From Parapristionchus giblindavisi (taxonomy: Eukaryota > Nematoda > Chromadorea > Rhabditida > Diplogasteridae): DNA of 64,000 nt. The DNA is taken from contig CALSFV010000004.1 of assembly GCA_943737045.1 (NCBI GenBank), forward strand, positions 1,189,501 to 1,253,500, written 5' to 3'. Positions 23,914-36,597 of this stretch are shown here, piece by piece; the stretch's first letter is position 1, and each line of letters opens with the position of its first letter. The notes beneath the pieces are model-generated. The model was not told the origin of the DNA, searched no databases, and saw only the letters and a list, made by a program, of their open reading frames with translations. The translations under genes were made by a program, and so were the position numbers.

Positions 23914-25390
23914 CACTCAAAGTTTTTGCATATCACTTTTTGAAGATGCTAATCATTAGAGATTTGCATAAATATTCGTGGAATCCATATTTAAAGGGAG
24001 ATAAACCTTTGTCAAATATCGTAACCTAATCAACAGCCAGAAATCTTTTCGAGAATTTATGGTGCGAATTATTAAATTTTCAAAGCTTTTACTATATTTC
24101 ATCGTTTTCCAAATGTTTGTTTACGTAGGGTTTTCAAAAAAATATAAGAAATAAATAAAAATTGGCTTAGAAAAAAAGCTTTGTAAAAACGTGGAAAAAA
24201 ATCAGTCCATGATAAATTTCGTGGGTGGGTACTTCTGTAAGAAAAAAATCATCTAAAATATGGCTCTGGCTCTAAATATTTTCTATCAAAGTTTTTCCGT
24301 GCGGGAGTTAGATGATTCAACCCGTTTCACTGACGGAGGTTACTGTCTCTTTAAAGAGGGCAAGATATCATTTTCTAGTACAGAAAAAGGTAATGTTCAA
24401 AAGCTTCTTTATTCCCATAATTGAGTAATGACTCCTAGATAAAATTCTCCGTACTCGTGATAAATATCGATGAGTCAACCTTGATGTCGCAATACGCAAC
24501 CCACTGTTATCGCACATAAAATACACTTAAATACCCAGTTCAATTTTCAAGTAGTTCCGAGAGAAATTATCACTCATGCATCCAGCTGATCTACTATAGT
24601 ACATGTTTTCAACTTTAAAAAAAATCTGCACCAGTTTGTGGAATCCACTCAAATCGAAAATTGTTCTTCTCAAAGATATAATTCAGTGAGTGGTCTTTTT
24701 TATCACTTTCATCCGTTGACATAGTGTGATATCAAGAGTCTGGGTTAGAGTTCTCTCAAATCGATATTTAAGTTCTGCTAACCCTTCCTCTTCCTCTGGC
24801 AGCCACTTTACATTACTTGCCCCTTTTTGCACGACATCACAACTAGACCAGAGACACACGGAGAGAATCCTTCGGGAGGCGATGAATAATGGGTGACACG
24901 AGAGACAACAACTACTGAAGAGACTGCCAGACAGTGAGAGCACGACTAGAGAGCACATCAAAACGAGAGACACCAGACAACTGAGAGAGATTGAGGACCT
25001 CGGAGGCGAGAGAGTATGGGGAAATGAGAGACGGCCAGAGTGAAGATAGAGTGATAGGGGATATCGAGGTAGACTGAGAACAGCAGTCGTGGCCCTTGGA
25101 TTTAATCTGCCTCCATCTCCTCATTCCGTCTTTGTTCTTCCTTTATGTCTGAAGTGAACAAAGGAATGCCCAAAGTCAATTTCCGGGCGCTCCGGTCTGG
25201 CCATACTCTCTCGTACTGCCAGATTGTAGATCTTTGATTTTGGGTTCCTCATCTAAAATTCTGAACAAGTCATTGATGTATTTTGATACCTTGTTTTGTT
25301 TGTTTCACCTGAATCTCATAAATTACTCGCAAATTGTCATTTTTCGTGCAAAATCAATAATTAAAAATCAATAAATCAATAATCCTAGGG

Positions 25391-26682
25391 ATGATTCGTG
25401 CTCTCGTTCTCTCCGTGGCAGTGGCCATCGTTGCGGCTGACTTCACCGAAGTTCCCTTCAAGAACTGCAGTAGGTTTTTGATCATTGATCTTTGATCTTT
25501 ATAATATTGATCTTTGATCTTTGAACTTTCCCAGAGTCAACCTTCGAAGTGAAGAAACTCGAGATGTCCGATTGCACTCCCTTCGATGAGGGATCTACCA
25601 AGGTTTATTAGATCGCCTTTTTTAAAACTTCTGTAATCCAAACAAATCCCAAACTCTTCTTATGAAAGCCGAAGCAAAGTTTACTTTGGAGGTGTTAAAT
25701 GCTGATGCTAATTGTAAAATAACAAAGTTTGCAAATTTGAGAAATCTTATTCACCCTTTTCCAGGCCTGTCTCTTCAAGCCTGATACCAAGCCTACCATC
25801 AAGATCACTTTCGTTCCCAGTAAGTATATTTTGATCTTTGATCTTTGATATTTTCAAATTCTGATCTTTCACAATTTAGACGAGTCCGGAGTTGACAATC
25901 TCGAAACATTTGTCCGTGCCAAGTTCGGACAGTCCCAGCTTCCCTACACAATGACTGTAAGATATTGTATCCCAATCGATATATTGATTCATGCTTACCG
26001 TATACTTTACCAAATAATCCGTTCAGGACTTCGAGACATGCAAGCACGGAGGTATCCAGTGTCCTCTCGAGGCTGGAAAGGAATACGTCTATACTCAGGC
26101 TATGAACATCGAGGCTTCTTATCCCAAGGTAAAAACATTTTGCATGAATCAATTGATTTTGAAAAAAGGAAGTGGGTATTCAGAGTTATCTTCATATTGT
26201 GGATGGTATGATAGTGTTCTACTTAGTTATGCTCTGGATTTTAAAATTATTTCTTTCCTGAAATTCCCATGGTCTATTCAACTCAAAAAATTTCTCTCCA
26301 TAGTCCAAAGAAATCTTGTGCGCTTCTGATAAACACTACACTGTAAATCTAGTACTTCAAAAGCCTTTGTGAATTGAATTTCGATGATGCAGTAGTGAAT
26401 CGTACTCTTTAAAAACGCACCCCGATATAATTTTGTTCTCTTCTCTGACAACGCTCACACGGAAACAAAGAAAGTTTGAGAGTATGACTGGAGCGATGAG
26501 TTACAAATTAGCTCGGGGTGTGCTCATCTCAAATATCCCGGAACTTTTCCTTATAAACAAAATTCCTTCTATAACCACTATGCTCTCTCCAGGACCAGCT
26601 ATTCCAAGTCAACTGGGGAATCGGACGTGACAAGAAGAAGCCCGAGGTGTGCACCGTATTCCTCGCAAAGATCGCTGCCTAA
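25391..26682 (+). CDS. Secreted ML-domain (NPC2/MD-2-like) lipid-binding protein, 156 aa
   Basis: Small secreted beta-sandwich protein of the MD-2-related lipid-recognition family, which binds sterols or other lipids in a hydrophobic pocket. Exons 25391-25469, 25535-25602, 25765-25819, 25880-25956, 26027-26128 and 26593-26682 join in phase. The signal peptide MIRALVLSVAVAIVAA is followed by FTEVPFKNC. Six Cys fall at family positions: KNC, SDC, ACLF, ETCK, IQC and EVCTVF, which can form the three NPC2-type disulfides. GIQCPLEAGKEYVYT matches the CPL...G..Y block of the domain, and DQLFQVNWGI leads to the final strand. Length is as usual for the family. The first intron and third intron contain sense-strand GATCTTT repeats; intron 5 contains a MITE-like insert. 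A poly(A) signal lies about 170 nt past the stop. The call is strong; the ligand is not known. Confidence 0.93.
26417..26523. mobile_element. MITE-like insert in the ML gene's last intron
   Basis: GCACCCCGA at the left and TCGGGGTGTGC at the right form short inverted ends about 107 bp apart, with ACTCTTT / GAGAGT further inside. No target duplication is clear. Confidence 0.4.
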
Positions 26683-26852
26683 AAACCGGATCAATATTAC
26701 GGCTCTGTCCTTTTCTTCTTATATTGCACTGATTCTATTGTAAATTACATATTGTAAACTTTTCTATGACGAATTTTATATGACATGAAGGTTTCCGATC
26801 AAGCATACAGTGCAGGTCATTGACCAAATGGTCTAGGGAACAGACACCATGC

Positions 26853-26858
26853 AATAAA
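26853..26858 (+). terminator. Poly(A) signal of the ML gene
   Basis: AATAAA about 170 nt after the TAA of the ML-domain gene. Confidence 0.55.
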
Positions 26859-28430
26859 AGTGCACGAAACACTTCCATGCATGAAATATTTACAACGCAA
26901 AATGGTGGCATAGGATTGCGGAGAATTATTGATTAAACTGGTAATATATTATCTTGAATTATCTCAATTAATTAATCATGGATCATTCATCGTATCAAAG
27001 AGCAATCATTTACAGCAAATCCAGAGCTAATTTGACCCACCGCTCTTACGCAACACTCTCTCGTAGACACAGAATGCGATAGAGTATTGTCAGAGTGGAG
27101 AGTCAGCTGTGAAATATTGTACCACGTCCAATCTATGATTTCATAAAAAATTATATATATAACCACACGTTCCTTCCTGGAGCAGAAGAAGAAGAGAACT
27201 ATGGTCTGATTTGGTCCGATGACTTTGCGATTATTATTTCCTATCCATGTATGAAAATTCTGTCCGGTGTGAATGTTTTCCACGGAGACAATCTGACAGG
27301 AACTCTATTTTCGAGACTCCATACAAGATTTTAAGATATTATATTATCATAAAACTATAATGTATTTCTTTATGTCCATCATCTTGATGTTCATGTTTGA
27401 CGTTAGATTATTGTAATAATTATATTTATCATGTCAGCATATTGCATGCAGAAGGGGCCAAAACAAGGGAATTCTTCTTATCCGCAATTTATAAAATTCA
27501 TCTCCATTCAAGAAAACTTCCGCATATAAAACTTGGTCAGAATAATCACATAACCCTCGAAAACTTTACGTTGCTCGTCCAAGAGGACTGTTTGACAACA
27601 CCGAAATACCGCTCCTGATTAAAGTCCTCTAGGACGTTAGATTGTAAGAGTCCATATACTTCACACAACATTGAGAAAAAGTGGAGCTCAATCAACATTT
27701 CAAATACGAAAGTCCTCAAAACAACGTACTTTTGGAACTTGAAAACAATGCATTTGTTTGATTGAACGATAACATAGCATAACATAGTGAGTGATTCAGC
27801 TCACCTAGTCTAGACTTATACACTGTACAATGCACTATTTTGATGACACTTTGGTATCTAGATGTATGACCAATGATTTCTGTTCCGTAGACTTTACTTG
27901 TCTCCCATACCTTTGTTCCTTCCTAGAAAAGACGAGTACTTCGATGATCACGGATGACTTCGTTCTCTCGCTTCGACGACTTTTGTGAAAGACAATGGGG
28001 TGGATATGTCGACGGTAAACAGTGTCTGTTTTGACGCCATAGACCGTCTTCGCTATTTTCCTATATTATACCGAATAAGTACAATATTATTGCCTGTATG
28101 TTTATGCTACATACATTGTTGTCACTGTTTCAAGAATTTTCTGAAGAATACATTACAAACGATTGTTATTGGATATTACTCGGTGATTTTCCACAGCGTT
28201 CTTATGACTTTCAAAGCAAGAACGACCGCTCAACATACAAACTCTCTCGAATACAATGGTCTCTCCTTTGTCTTGCTTTCGAAGAAAAATGGCTTGGACC
28301 AGAATACTGTGTTTCATAGCAAAATAACCTTCAAAACTATATCAACCAAATAAATATATATCAACCAAGTGCTTTTGATAACACATTAGCTCATCCGTGT
28401 AAGTACGACGTTGTTAGCGTTGTTAGCTAT
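26859..28430. other. Intergenic, no gene seen
   Basis: AT-rich. The open frames at 26987-27283 (minus) and 27985-28353 (plus) lack recognisable domains, splice continuity or signal peptides. Confidence 0.5.
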
Positions 28431-29658
28431 TTTAAGAGAGACTATCTGGCTCAAGTGACATTCTCTTGGCACTTGGCCAAAAAGTGATATGAACCGATCG
28501 GGCCCAAATCGTGCACAGTTGTAGTATGAGCTGACATAAACTTGCAGACGGAGTTTGGGTTCATCATATCTGCACCTTCGCTAAATAACGTAAGTTCGAA
28601 AAAATGGCATCAAAATTTCAAAGTTTATGGATTCGTTCGATATATGTATACGATGAAGGGCAATAGTAAGCAGATAAATTCCACCAAGTATCATCCCGAT
28701 CCAAAACCGTGAGACCCAGAAAAAATTTTAAAAGTTTTAAAAAGTCCCATTAAATTTTTTAAAATTTTTTCCTGCAATTGCCTATCGGTGAGGGTCTTTT
28801 TTATTTCTTCAATTTGACGAGTATTCATTAGTGTAACTACTATATGAAAATGAACTAAAACACAATCGTGGAAGTTTGCCTTATTCCCGAAAAACCACGA
28901 CTATTCGCCTTTTTATCGCGAACTGACAGAATAAGCATATGCCGGTTACGGTTATGCATATTCGGAAATTCAAAATTCATAGTTTTTTTTTCGAAAAATA
29001 CTGTCATATTACACCTCAGATATTCATACAACAAACAAATAATAAAAGAAAACAATAATATAATAACGAAATCGAATGAAAACAAACAGTGATTGCCAAA
29101 TTTTGAATTTCCGCCTTTGCATTACGGTAGGTGGCACACCATTTATCTCTCAGTTTGCGATAAATAGGCGAATTAGTTGTGGTTTTTCGGGAATAAGGCA
29201 AACTTCCACGATTGTGTTTTAGTTCATTTTCATATAGTAGTTAAACTATTGAATACTCGTCAAATTGAAGAAATAAAAAAAGACCCTCACCGATTGGCAA
29301 TTGCAGGAAAAAAATTTTAAAAAATTTAATGGGACTTTTTAAAACTTTTTAATTTTTTTCTGGGTCTCACGGTTTTGGATAGGGATGATACTTGGTGGAA
29401 TGTACCTGCTTACTATTGCCATTCATCGTATACATATATCGAACGAATCCGCAAACTTTGAAATTACGATGCCACTTCATCGAACTTACGTTATTTAGCG
29501 AGGGTACACATATGACGAACCCAAACTCCGCCTGCGAGCTTATGTCAGCCCATACTACAACTGTGCACGATTTGGGCCCGATCGGATGATATCACTTTTT
29601 GGCCAAGTGCCAAGCCATAAGCAAAATATGTTCGCTGAGTCAGATAGTCTCTCTTAAG
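28431..29658. mobile_element. Fold-back element A
   Basis: Inverted repeat with arms of about 500-550 bp (28431 to about 28985; about 29097 to 29658) around a spacer of about 110 bp. Ends read TTTAAGAGAGACTATCTGG on the left and the complement ending CTCTCTTAAG on the right. Arms differ by scattered substitutions and small indels. No transposase frame. Its right end overlaps the first six bases (CTTAAG) of the next fold-back. Confidence 0.8.
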
Positions 29659-31877
29659 AGACCGGCTCGGTAAGACTCGAGCATGGTCCGGACATTCGCG
29701 AGGAATTTTGATCTGGGCCTCAATACTTTCATCATAGACACATACCGGGGGGAGACCGATGAAAGTTATAGAGAAAATGCCCTTGGGCTCAAACCCGGCT
29801 CACATATGATTCATAAAATAAAAAATTTAAAAATTCATATCTTCTCAATCATGATAGCTAGGAATTTTATTTCTTTTTATTAGTGAATAACATGTCATGC
29901 ACTCTTACAAACACAGCTGAACAGCAATATCATATCGTTTTGAATATGTTTTTTCGTGTCCGATTTTCAAATTTTTTTCTTCTATCCTCGTTGAAGAGAT
30001 ACTGCAAGAAAATTCATAGTGCATATTGTAGCCCTTACGATTATGTACATGGTGGTCATCTTCCCTTGGCCAGCCAGTTTGTCATAAGCCTCGAGAATTG
30101 CAACTGAATGTGAGATATGTGCAAATTTCAAAAATCGAAAATTAAAATTCTTGAAATTCGCAAGAGTAAGAGGTAGCTTTATTATGTCATTTTACTCGTA
30201 GTGATGAGCGTACATAGGATAAATATACAAATAGACTCGGACTACATTTTAAAAAAATTGAGAAAAATAATTATTTTATTTTTATTTTTTCAACTCCCAC
30301 ATTCAGTCGACCGTCAAGGCAAGTTGATTCATAGGGCGGATGGTGACTGATGCATGTGCGTTTGCAGAGACGACTGCCACGTGAAGAATCGTCGTTTCGC
30401 AGATCTCGAATTTATTTTTTTATTTATCAAACTTGAATATTTATATGTTTCTTTCATATAAATCGGTTGGAAGGTAGCGTACTGCATCCAAAGCTATACC
30501 ATTTCTATCAGTAGGAGTATACGGTATTGAACTACTGTAATCGCCAGAAATCGCGAACTGATTTTTTTTAGTCGACCTATGATTCTCAACCATGACCCCG
30601 GGTTCATGGTTGAGAATGGCTGAGGTCGAAAAATTCATGATGATCCCAGACCAAATATTATTAAGCATTATATCAACAGTGGGCCAACTTTTATTTTTAT
30701 GGATACCATAGCTCGAATTACCGTAATCTAGCTACCGTATCCTATAATAATGTGGTGAGATTCTCGGAAAATTCAGGTGCGTGCATTACTATTACGGTAA
30801 TTCGAGCTATGGTATCCATAAAAATAAAAGTTGGCCCACTGTTGATATAATGCTTAATAATATTTGGTCTGGGATCATCATGAATTTTTCGACCTCAGCC
30901 ATTCTCAACCATGAACCCGGGGTCATGGTTGAGAATCATAGGTCGACTGAACAAAAAATCAGTTCGCGATTTCTGGCGATTACAGTAGTTCAATACCGTA
31001 TACTCCTACTGATAGAAATGGTATAGCTGTGGATGCAGTACGCTACCTTCCAACCGATTTATATGAAAGAAACATATAAATATTCAAGTTTGATAAATAA
31101 AAAAATAAATTCGCGATCTGCGAAACGACGATTCTTCACGTGGCAGTCGTCTCTGCAAACGCACATGCATCAGTCACCATCCGCCCTATGAATCAACTTG
31201 CCTTGACGGTCGACTGAATGTGGGAGTTGAAAAAATAAAAATAAAATAATTATTTTTCTCAATTTTTTTAAAATGTAGTCCGAGTCTATTTGTATATTTT
31301 TCCTATGTACGCTCATCACTACGAGTAAAATGACATAATAAAGCTACCTCTTACTCTTGCGAATTTCAAGAAATTTAATTTTCGATTTTTGAAATTTGCA
31401 CATATCTCACATTCAGTTGCAATTCTCGAGGCTTATGACAAACTGGCTGGCCAAGGGAAGATGACCACCATGTACATAATCGTCAGGGCTACAATATGCA
31501 CTATGAATTTTCTTGCAGTATCTCTTCAACGAGGATAGAAGAAAAAAAATCTGAAAATCAGACACGAAAAAACATATTCAAAACGATATGATATTGCTGT
31601 TCAGCTGTGTTTGTAAGAGTGCATGACATGTTATTCACTAATAAAAAGAAATAAAATTCCTAGCTATCATGATTGAGAAGATATGAATTTTTCAATTTTT
31701 TATTTTATGAATCATATGTGAGCCGGGTTTGAGCCCAAGGGCATTTTCACTATAACTTTCATCGGTCTCCCCCCGGGATGTGTCTATGTTGAAAGTATAG
31801 AGGCCCAGATCGAAAGTCCTCGCGAATGTCCGGCAGGGGGTCAAAATGCTCGAGTCTTACCGAGCCGGTCTCTTAAG
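29653..31877. mobile_element. Fold-back element B
   Basis: Large palindrome with arms of about 1.08 kb (29653-30727 and 30791-31877) and a spacer of about 60 bp. Ends are CTTAAGAGACCGGCTCGGTA and its complement. A local inverted motif with GACCCCGGGTTCATGGT-type sequence repeats inside each arm. Arms are very similar but not identical. Short frames such as 30441-30668 (minus) and 30781-31026 (plus) are the same sequence in the two arms, not genes. Confidence 0.85.
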
Positions 31878-32376
31878 TGGAGAAATTTAGAGAAATTTTG
31901 GAAAAAAATTTCTGTAAAAATCTACATGTGTTGACAAGCATCACGAGGAAGCCGAATTAGATCCATATCGCCCTAGTTGAGCTTTTCCCAACTTCTCAAC
32001 TATAGCGAAAGGAGATAACAAAATTGGAAATATCCATCCACACACTTTTATGCTATGGATAAGATTTCGAGGGTTGGAAGACTATCTTTCTTTTATCTCC
32101 CGTAAGCAAAATTATCCGTGTACATATGGCTGTGATGTCTTAAATCATTATACTACAGGCTATGCCTTGCGCAATTAACACCTCGTTTCCAGCCTCCTTT
32201 AGATTCCTTGAAGTAGACCTGTCATAAATAAGAGTTGATGTCCAGAGGACCTTAACTGGGGCGCTAATTTAACTATGCATTCCTTTGTGTGGCGTAAAAG
32301 TCAAGGACTTATGAGACAACCTAATAATAATAAAATGTGTTTATCACAACAATTATGATGAAGCATTCGCAACACT
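31878..32376. other. Intergenic, no gene seen
   Basis: AT-rich sequence between fold-back B and the 3' end of the small secreted-protein gene. Nothing recognised. Confidence 0.5.
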
Positions 32377-32382
32377 TTTATT
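32377..32382 (-). terminator. Poly(A) signal of the 97-aa secreted-protein gene
   Basis: AATAAA on the minus strand, about 107 nt past the TAA at 32489. Confidence 0.5.
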
Positions 32383-32488
32383 TGAGAGAATACTAACATG
32401 GAAGTATTGATTACAGTGATTACAGTTGTTGTGAGAGTTAGGATGAGCATCAACAGAGATCAAAGATCAAAGATCAAAACCATATGAT

Positions 32489-33288
32489 TTAGAAGTGGAA
32501 TGCGTCAGCTTGCGGTTGCCACGAGAAGGTGTGTTTTCTCAGGGCCCCGAACTGAAAAAAATATTTCAAAAATATATTCTTTAGAGTTTACAATTTAAAA
32601 TTCAAAACACTTTATGAAGATTAAGTAAGTAGAGTGGCTCAATCTTATTTTAACCATATGATTCTTTTTTTAGATTTTAATTTGATCCTCTTGATTGAGT
32701 ATCATAAATTATAGAAATAACGAACCTTTCCAATATAATCACCGACATTGGTTGGAACAAACGCAGATTGGACCTGAACAAGATTAGCGTTAAGAAAGAT
32801 CAAAGATCAAAGATCAAAGATCAAAGATCAAAGATTAAAGATCAAAAGATCAAAGATAAAAGTTTACCTTTGACGAGTCACGACCGAATAGATCGCTGTA
32901 TCGAGGCGGCAAATGTGAAGAACGAGCGGAAACACGAATCTTAAACGAATTTTCAGAATTTATCCAATCCATTCAATATTTATTATACACCTCAACCACT
33001 TCAAAACAATGCATTTTAAACATGATTACCATTCCGTCGTTGTCGACTGCAGCAGGCTTCTCCTTCTCCTCCATGTTCCAGAACAGCCCTGCTTCCTAAA
33101 TAATCATGTTTAAGAAATAATATTTTAAGGATTATTAGCAAAGGGGGCTATTCAATCTGGCCACATTGTCTCGCAGGCAGTGTGACCAGAGAGAGATTTT
33201 GTTCATTGTTCTTGCAATGTTAGATATAGTAATAGTAACTCACAGAGCACACTACGACAACGACGAGAACTACTACGGCTGAATGCAT
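32489..33288 (-). CDS. Small secreted protein of unknown function, 97 aa
   Basis: No family recognised. Exons 33244-33288, 33030-33095, 32868-32939, 32726-32773 and 32489-32551 are all phase 0 and join without ambiguity. Exon 1 is a signal peptide, MHSAVVVLVVVVVCS, starting 12 nt after an ATTTCAG that could be a cis or spliced-leader acceptor. The mature part is acidic first (NMEEKEKPAAVDNDG), then basic (RVSARSSHLPPRYSDLFGR), and ends FSWQPQADAFHF. The only Cys is in the signal region, so it is not disulfide-rich. PPRYSDLFGRDSSK contains a GR step that could be a processing site, but the classic amidated neuropeptide layout is not repeated. One intron (32774-32867) is made largely of the AAAGATC heptamer (GATCTTT on the sense strand). 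Poly(A) signal at 32377-32382. Confidence 0.75.
32794..32860. repeat. (AAAGATC)n heptamer tract, longest in the window
   Basis: About nine AAAGATC units on the plus strand (GATCTTT on the coding strand) fill most of a 94-bp intron of the 97-aa secreted-protein gene. Confidence 0.9.
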
Positions 33289-35964
33289 TGTTTTACCTGA
33301 AATATTGATTTAATTATCATTATATTATACCCAAAATATTATATTGCAAGAAAAATGAACAATAGTTGTGTAAGGAATTGGACAGGAATAATGAGAGAGG
33401 TGTATGGGCACACATTTGTAGAACGTACCGTACGCCTCATATCATAATGCCGCAAAGAGTATGTACAATATCTCACAACGACTAAGGGGAGGGGTTTGGA
33501 GTGCGTAGGTGTAGGTAGACAAAAGTGGAAGAAGACAATGAATTATGCATATTTTTGGATGCCTGCCTGAACCTGACAAAAAAATATTCCAAATGAAATT
33601 TTGATGGTAAGTACCTACACGTAATAAAATATTATTGTTCGAAAAAATCACCAAAATATTCGACCTATTGCGAAATATAAATATGAAAAGGGGCTTGAAC
33701 ATATAGAGATCACCGGGTGACATTTTCGTGCAAGACAATCTACGAGACTAAACCCTTTGTACTTTTCGTACTGGGAGTTCAACAGGAAACAATCACTTTA
33801 CTATCGACAAACACAGTACGAATACGTGATAGAGAATGTGATAGAGAATGGGATAGAGAATACAGAGAATAAGGAAAATGGTAGATTTGAAGTAGGAACA
33901 CTCTCATCCAGGGATTTGAGGAGTAAATACACTTATGTAGTGAAATCATGGGCTGATCTTGGATTGGGTTACGCCCACTACAGAGAGTTATGAATGGACG
34001 ATCTTTGTAGTATGGCTATGCTTATTAGAGTGGCGAAAATGACTCATGAATATTCATTTCTATGGCCTAAAATGAGTGGCTCGCTCCCGTTGCGATTATT
34101 CATTCCAAGTTACAGTTGGCCGGTCTCCCCTGCGAATATTCGCTTTTTGCGAGTCGAAGTGAGTCAAGAAAATTTGGTGAAAGGAGGGCTGAGAAAGCGG
34201 TCTGACTCGCACTCGACTCGCTTTTATTTGACTCATTCGCATTGACCTCTCCTCTAACAACTCATTCGCAGAGAGAGCGGTCGAAAATGCCTCTCCGGTG
34301 AATACTCACTCTAGACCGCTAAAGTGGACGAATAATCATGAATCATTTTCGCCACCCTAATGCTTATGGGATGATGATAGTGATTACAGTATCGTGAACT
34401 TTCTGATATTCATAACAGTGGGATGTGTTCCCTCGAGACAAAACAAATTTGTGCAAAATGAAGGAATCGTTGAGAAGTTCGTCAAAATAATCTAGAAGTA
34501 AAATGCAAAATTCAACGTAAACCGATAATGAAAACCATTGAACAATTCGTCCTAAAATATGCAGCAGCAAAAAGCTTTTCCACTCTAAAATTCGAGTCCC
34601 AAGTATGCGACTCGAATTCGTACCAAGCCCCTCCCAAATCCCCTCCCTACTCATCCCACTTACACGCAATTCGATCTATTCATGTTAAAGGATGGATAAA
34701 CAAGACCCTTCAAGTACTTTACCATCCTTCAGTCAAGATTATACGGAGACGAGAACAACAATAGGGCATAAGTGATAATAGAATTGATATAAGTATCCAA
34801 AGGAAAAAAACATAATTGTCCCCTCTTCCAAGACTTTAAATGTTATGAATCAAATATGGTTATAATTTCCGCATCTATCTATAAATGATGAAACATAACT
34901 AGGGATGCGTGCATTGTGCAAGCTTTGACATACATTTGCTCCCGAATTCTCTCTTTTTTTGTTTTATTTGATGGAATAAATGATTGAGCGAACCAGGAAC
35001 AGAGCACGCATCGACGAAAATAAGGAAACGACAAGTTGTTTTAACATAAAGGTGCTTCAGATTTACATTGGAGATCACATATGGAACTATAGGAGTGAAT
35101 AGAGGTTGTGGAAAGGAATGAAGTATGAGAATCAATAGAGAGATAATTTATTATAATGTAATATTATAACAGTCAAAAGTGCTGAAGAACGTCGCCTACA
35201 GCTAATCATGTGAAGATTAACGTGAGGATTGTGAAGATTTTGAGAATTATTAAGGAAAGAAGACCTCTTTTTATGACACTACAGAGTCAATGGTAACACT
35301 ACCTATTTATATATTATAATACATTAGCTACTCTTGATAAAGAATGTTGCAATAATAATAAATAGATAATATTCAATGTCAACAAATAATAATTTATAAT
35401 AATAAATAATGACAACAAATCTATCAGTGATGTCATGGATAAATAATGAAGAATGTCCGAATGAAGTTAGCGTAAATGTCGCCCCATTCAAGAGTCTCTT
35501 CACATTGTCATGAAATCAGTGAGTAAAAATGGAAACGATGGGATCTCTGAGAATAGTTGAGACTCTCCCGAGTGGCCTCTGAAACTGCATGTGTGGGTAG
35601 CGTTTCGTCACAATCCAGTGTCGTCTTTACCCAATCAAAAGGGTATTCAGCCCCACTTATTGTTAGCCAATATAGTTTGATGTATTCGCATAGAAAAAAA
35701 GGAACATAGCTAGACAGAAAACATACTAGATTTTCTTCCATGAAACGTTTATTTAAAAGAGATTAGAAGATTTTTCAGTTTCTTCGAAAATATTCTTGAA
35801 AATGAATACAACGCCCAATTTTTTTACCACTTAAAACTTTTCTAATGATTTTTACTATCGATATTACATCCAAGAATGTTCCAAATGTTGTCAAATCATT
35901 TGAATGTATGGTAAATTAAATTAAATCGAATATATAAGCAAAGGGTAGCCAATCAATTCATTTT
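33289..35964. other. Intergenic, apart from one hAT-type MITE
   Basis: Divergent spacer between two secreted-protein genes. It contains tandem GTGATAGAGAAT / GGGATAGAGAAT units near 33826-33860 and the MITE at 34026-34359. The frames at 33442-33738, 34364-34669 and 35508-35741 have no domain or splice support. Confidence 0.5.
34026..34359. mobile_element. hAT-type MITE, 334 bp, with 8-bp target duplication
   Basis: Terminal inverted repeats TAGAGTGGCGAAAATGACTC (left) and the complement ending CATTTTCGCCACCCTA (right). The flanking octamer ATGCTTAT is present on both sides (34018-34025 and 34360-34367). The 8-bp duplication and TAGxG ends fit the hAT superfamily. No transposase. Confidence 0.85.
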
Positions 35965-36513
35965 ATGAGGCTCATTCTATTCATTTTCCTTCTTCTCGCT
36001 GGGTTTTCGGTCGTTCAGGTACTGTTTTTCTCTCAAAATTCACTCTAATCAGTATCAATTCATTGCAAATCAAAATGCTTACAATGCTGTGCCAGTTAGG
36101 TGACTGGTACAACCTAGTTTAGGGATCCAAAGGACTAAACTATTCTTGTCCGGACTGATCTTTGATCTAATATTACTCATCTGACCTAAGTCTGTCTGAT
36201 ATGATAAATGAATTTGAATTTGTGGAAAATATTTCGAATTATAAAAATTTGATTTCAGGGGAAGAGGAGTTACATCTGGTCTCCCAAGTACTACTACACC
36301 GATTGCTTCTTCTCGTTAGTGTTTCACATAAGCTATTTACATTTTTTTTCAAACATTTAATTAAATGAATCTTAAAATACGATGCCAGATAAAATGTATT
36401 ATTATTATTATTAATGTTCATGAACATTTATATTTTCCAGCTGCCAAGGCCATTCGACCGACGACTTCTGCAAGATGTTGTGTGAAGCACATATTGATGA
36501 TGTACTGGAATAG
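35965..36513 (+). CDS. 60-aa secreted peptide with CX3C...CX3C spacing
   Basis: Exons 35965-36018, 36259-36314 and 36441-36513 join in phase. The signal peptide MRLILFIFLLLAGFSVVQ fills exon 1, followed directly by GKRSYIWSPKYYYTD and then CFFSC, QGHSTDDF, CKMLC and an acidic end EAHIDDVLE with TAG. The two CX3C pairs are the spacing of helical-hairpin peptides (alpha-hairpinins), in which two helices are joined by two disulfides; several antimicrobial or protease-inhibiting peptides use it. KR after the signal could be a propeptide cleavage point. The second intron includes an ATTATTATTATTATTA stretch. A poly(A) signal follows about 80 nt past the stop. The fold is inferred from Cys spacing alone; no family was recognised. 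Confidence 0.72.
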
Positions 36514-36591
36514 GACACTAGTGTACTAAGAACACTCCTAGTGTACTAGTATATTGAATAACTACTAACTAGTAGTAGACAGAGGACATTG

Positions 36592-36597
36592 AATAAA
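36592..36597 (+). terminator. Poly(A) signal of the 60-aa peptide gene
   Basis: AATAAA about 80 nt after the TAG. Confidence 0.6.

Larger units (their letters stand above)
22245..25390. other. Intergenic, no gene seen
   Basis: Separates the divergently transcribed Srt-like and ML genes. It holds a degenerate MITE, a tRNA-like sequence and, near 24880-25080, a purine-rich GAGAGA stretch resembling one at 5560-5700. The frames at 22561-22746, 23378-23620 and 24683-24973 show no motif or splice continuity. Confidence 0.5.
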
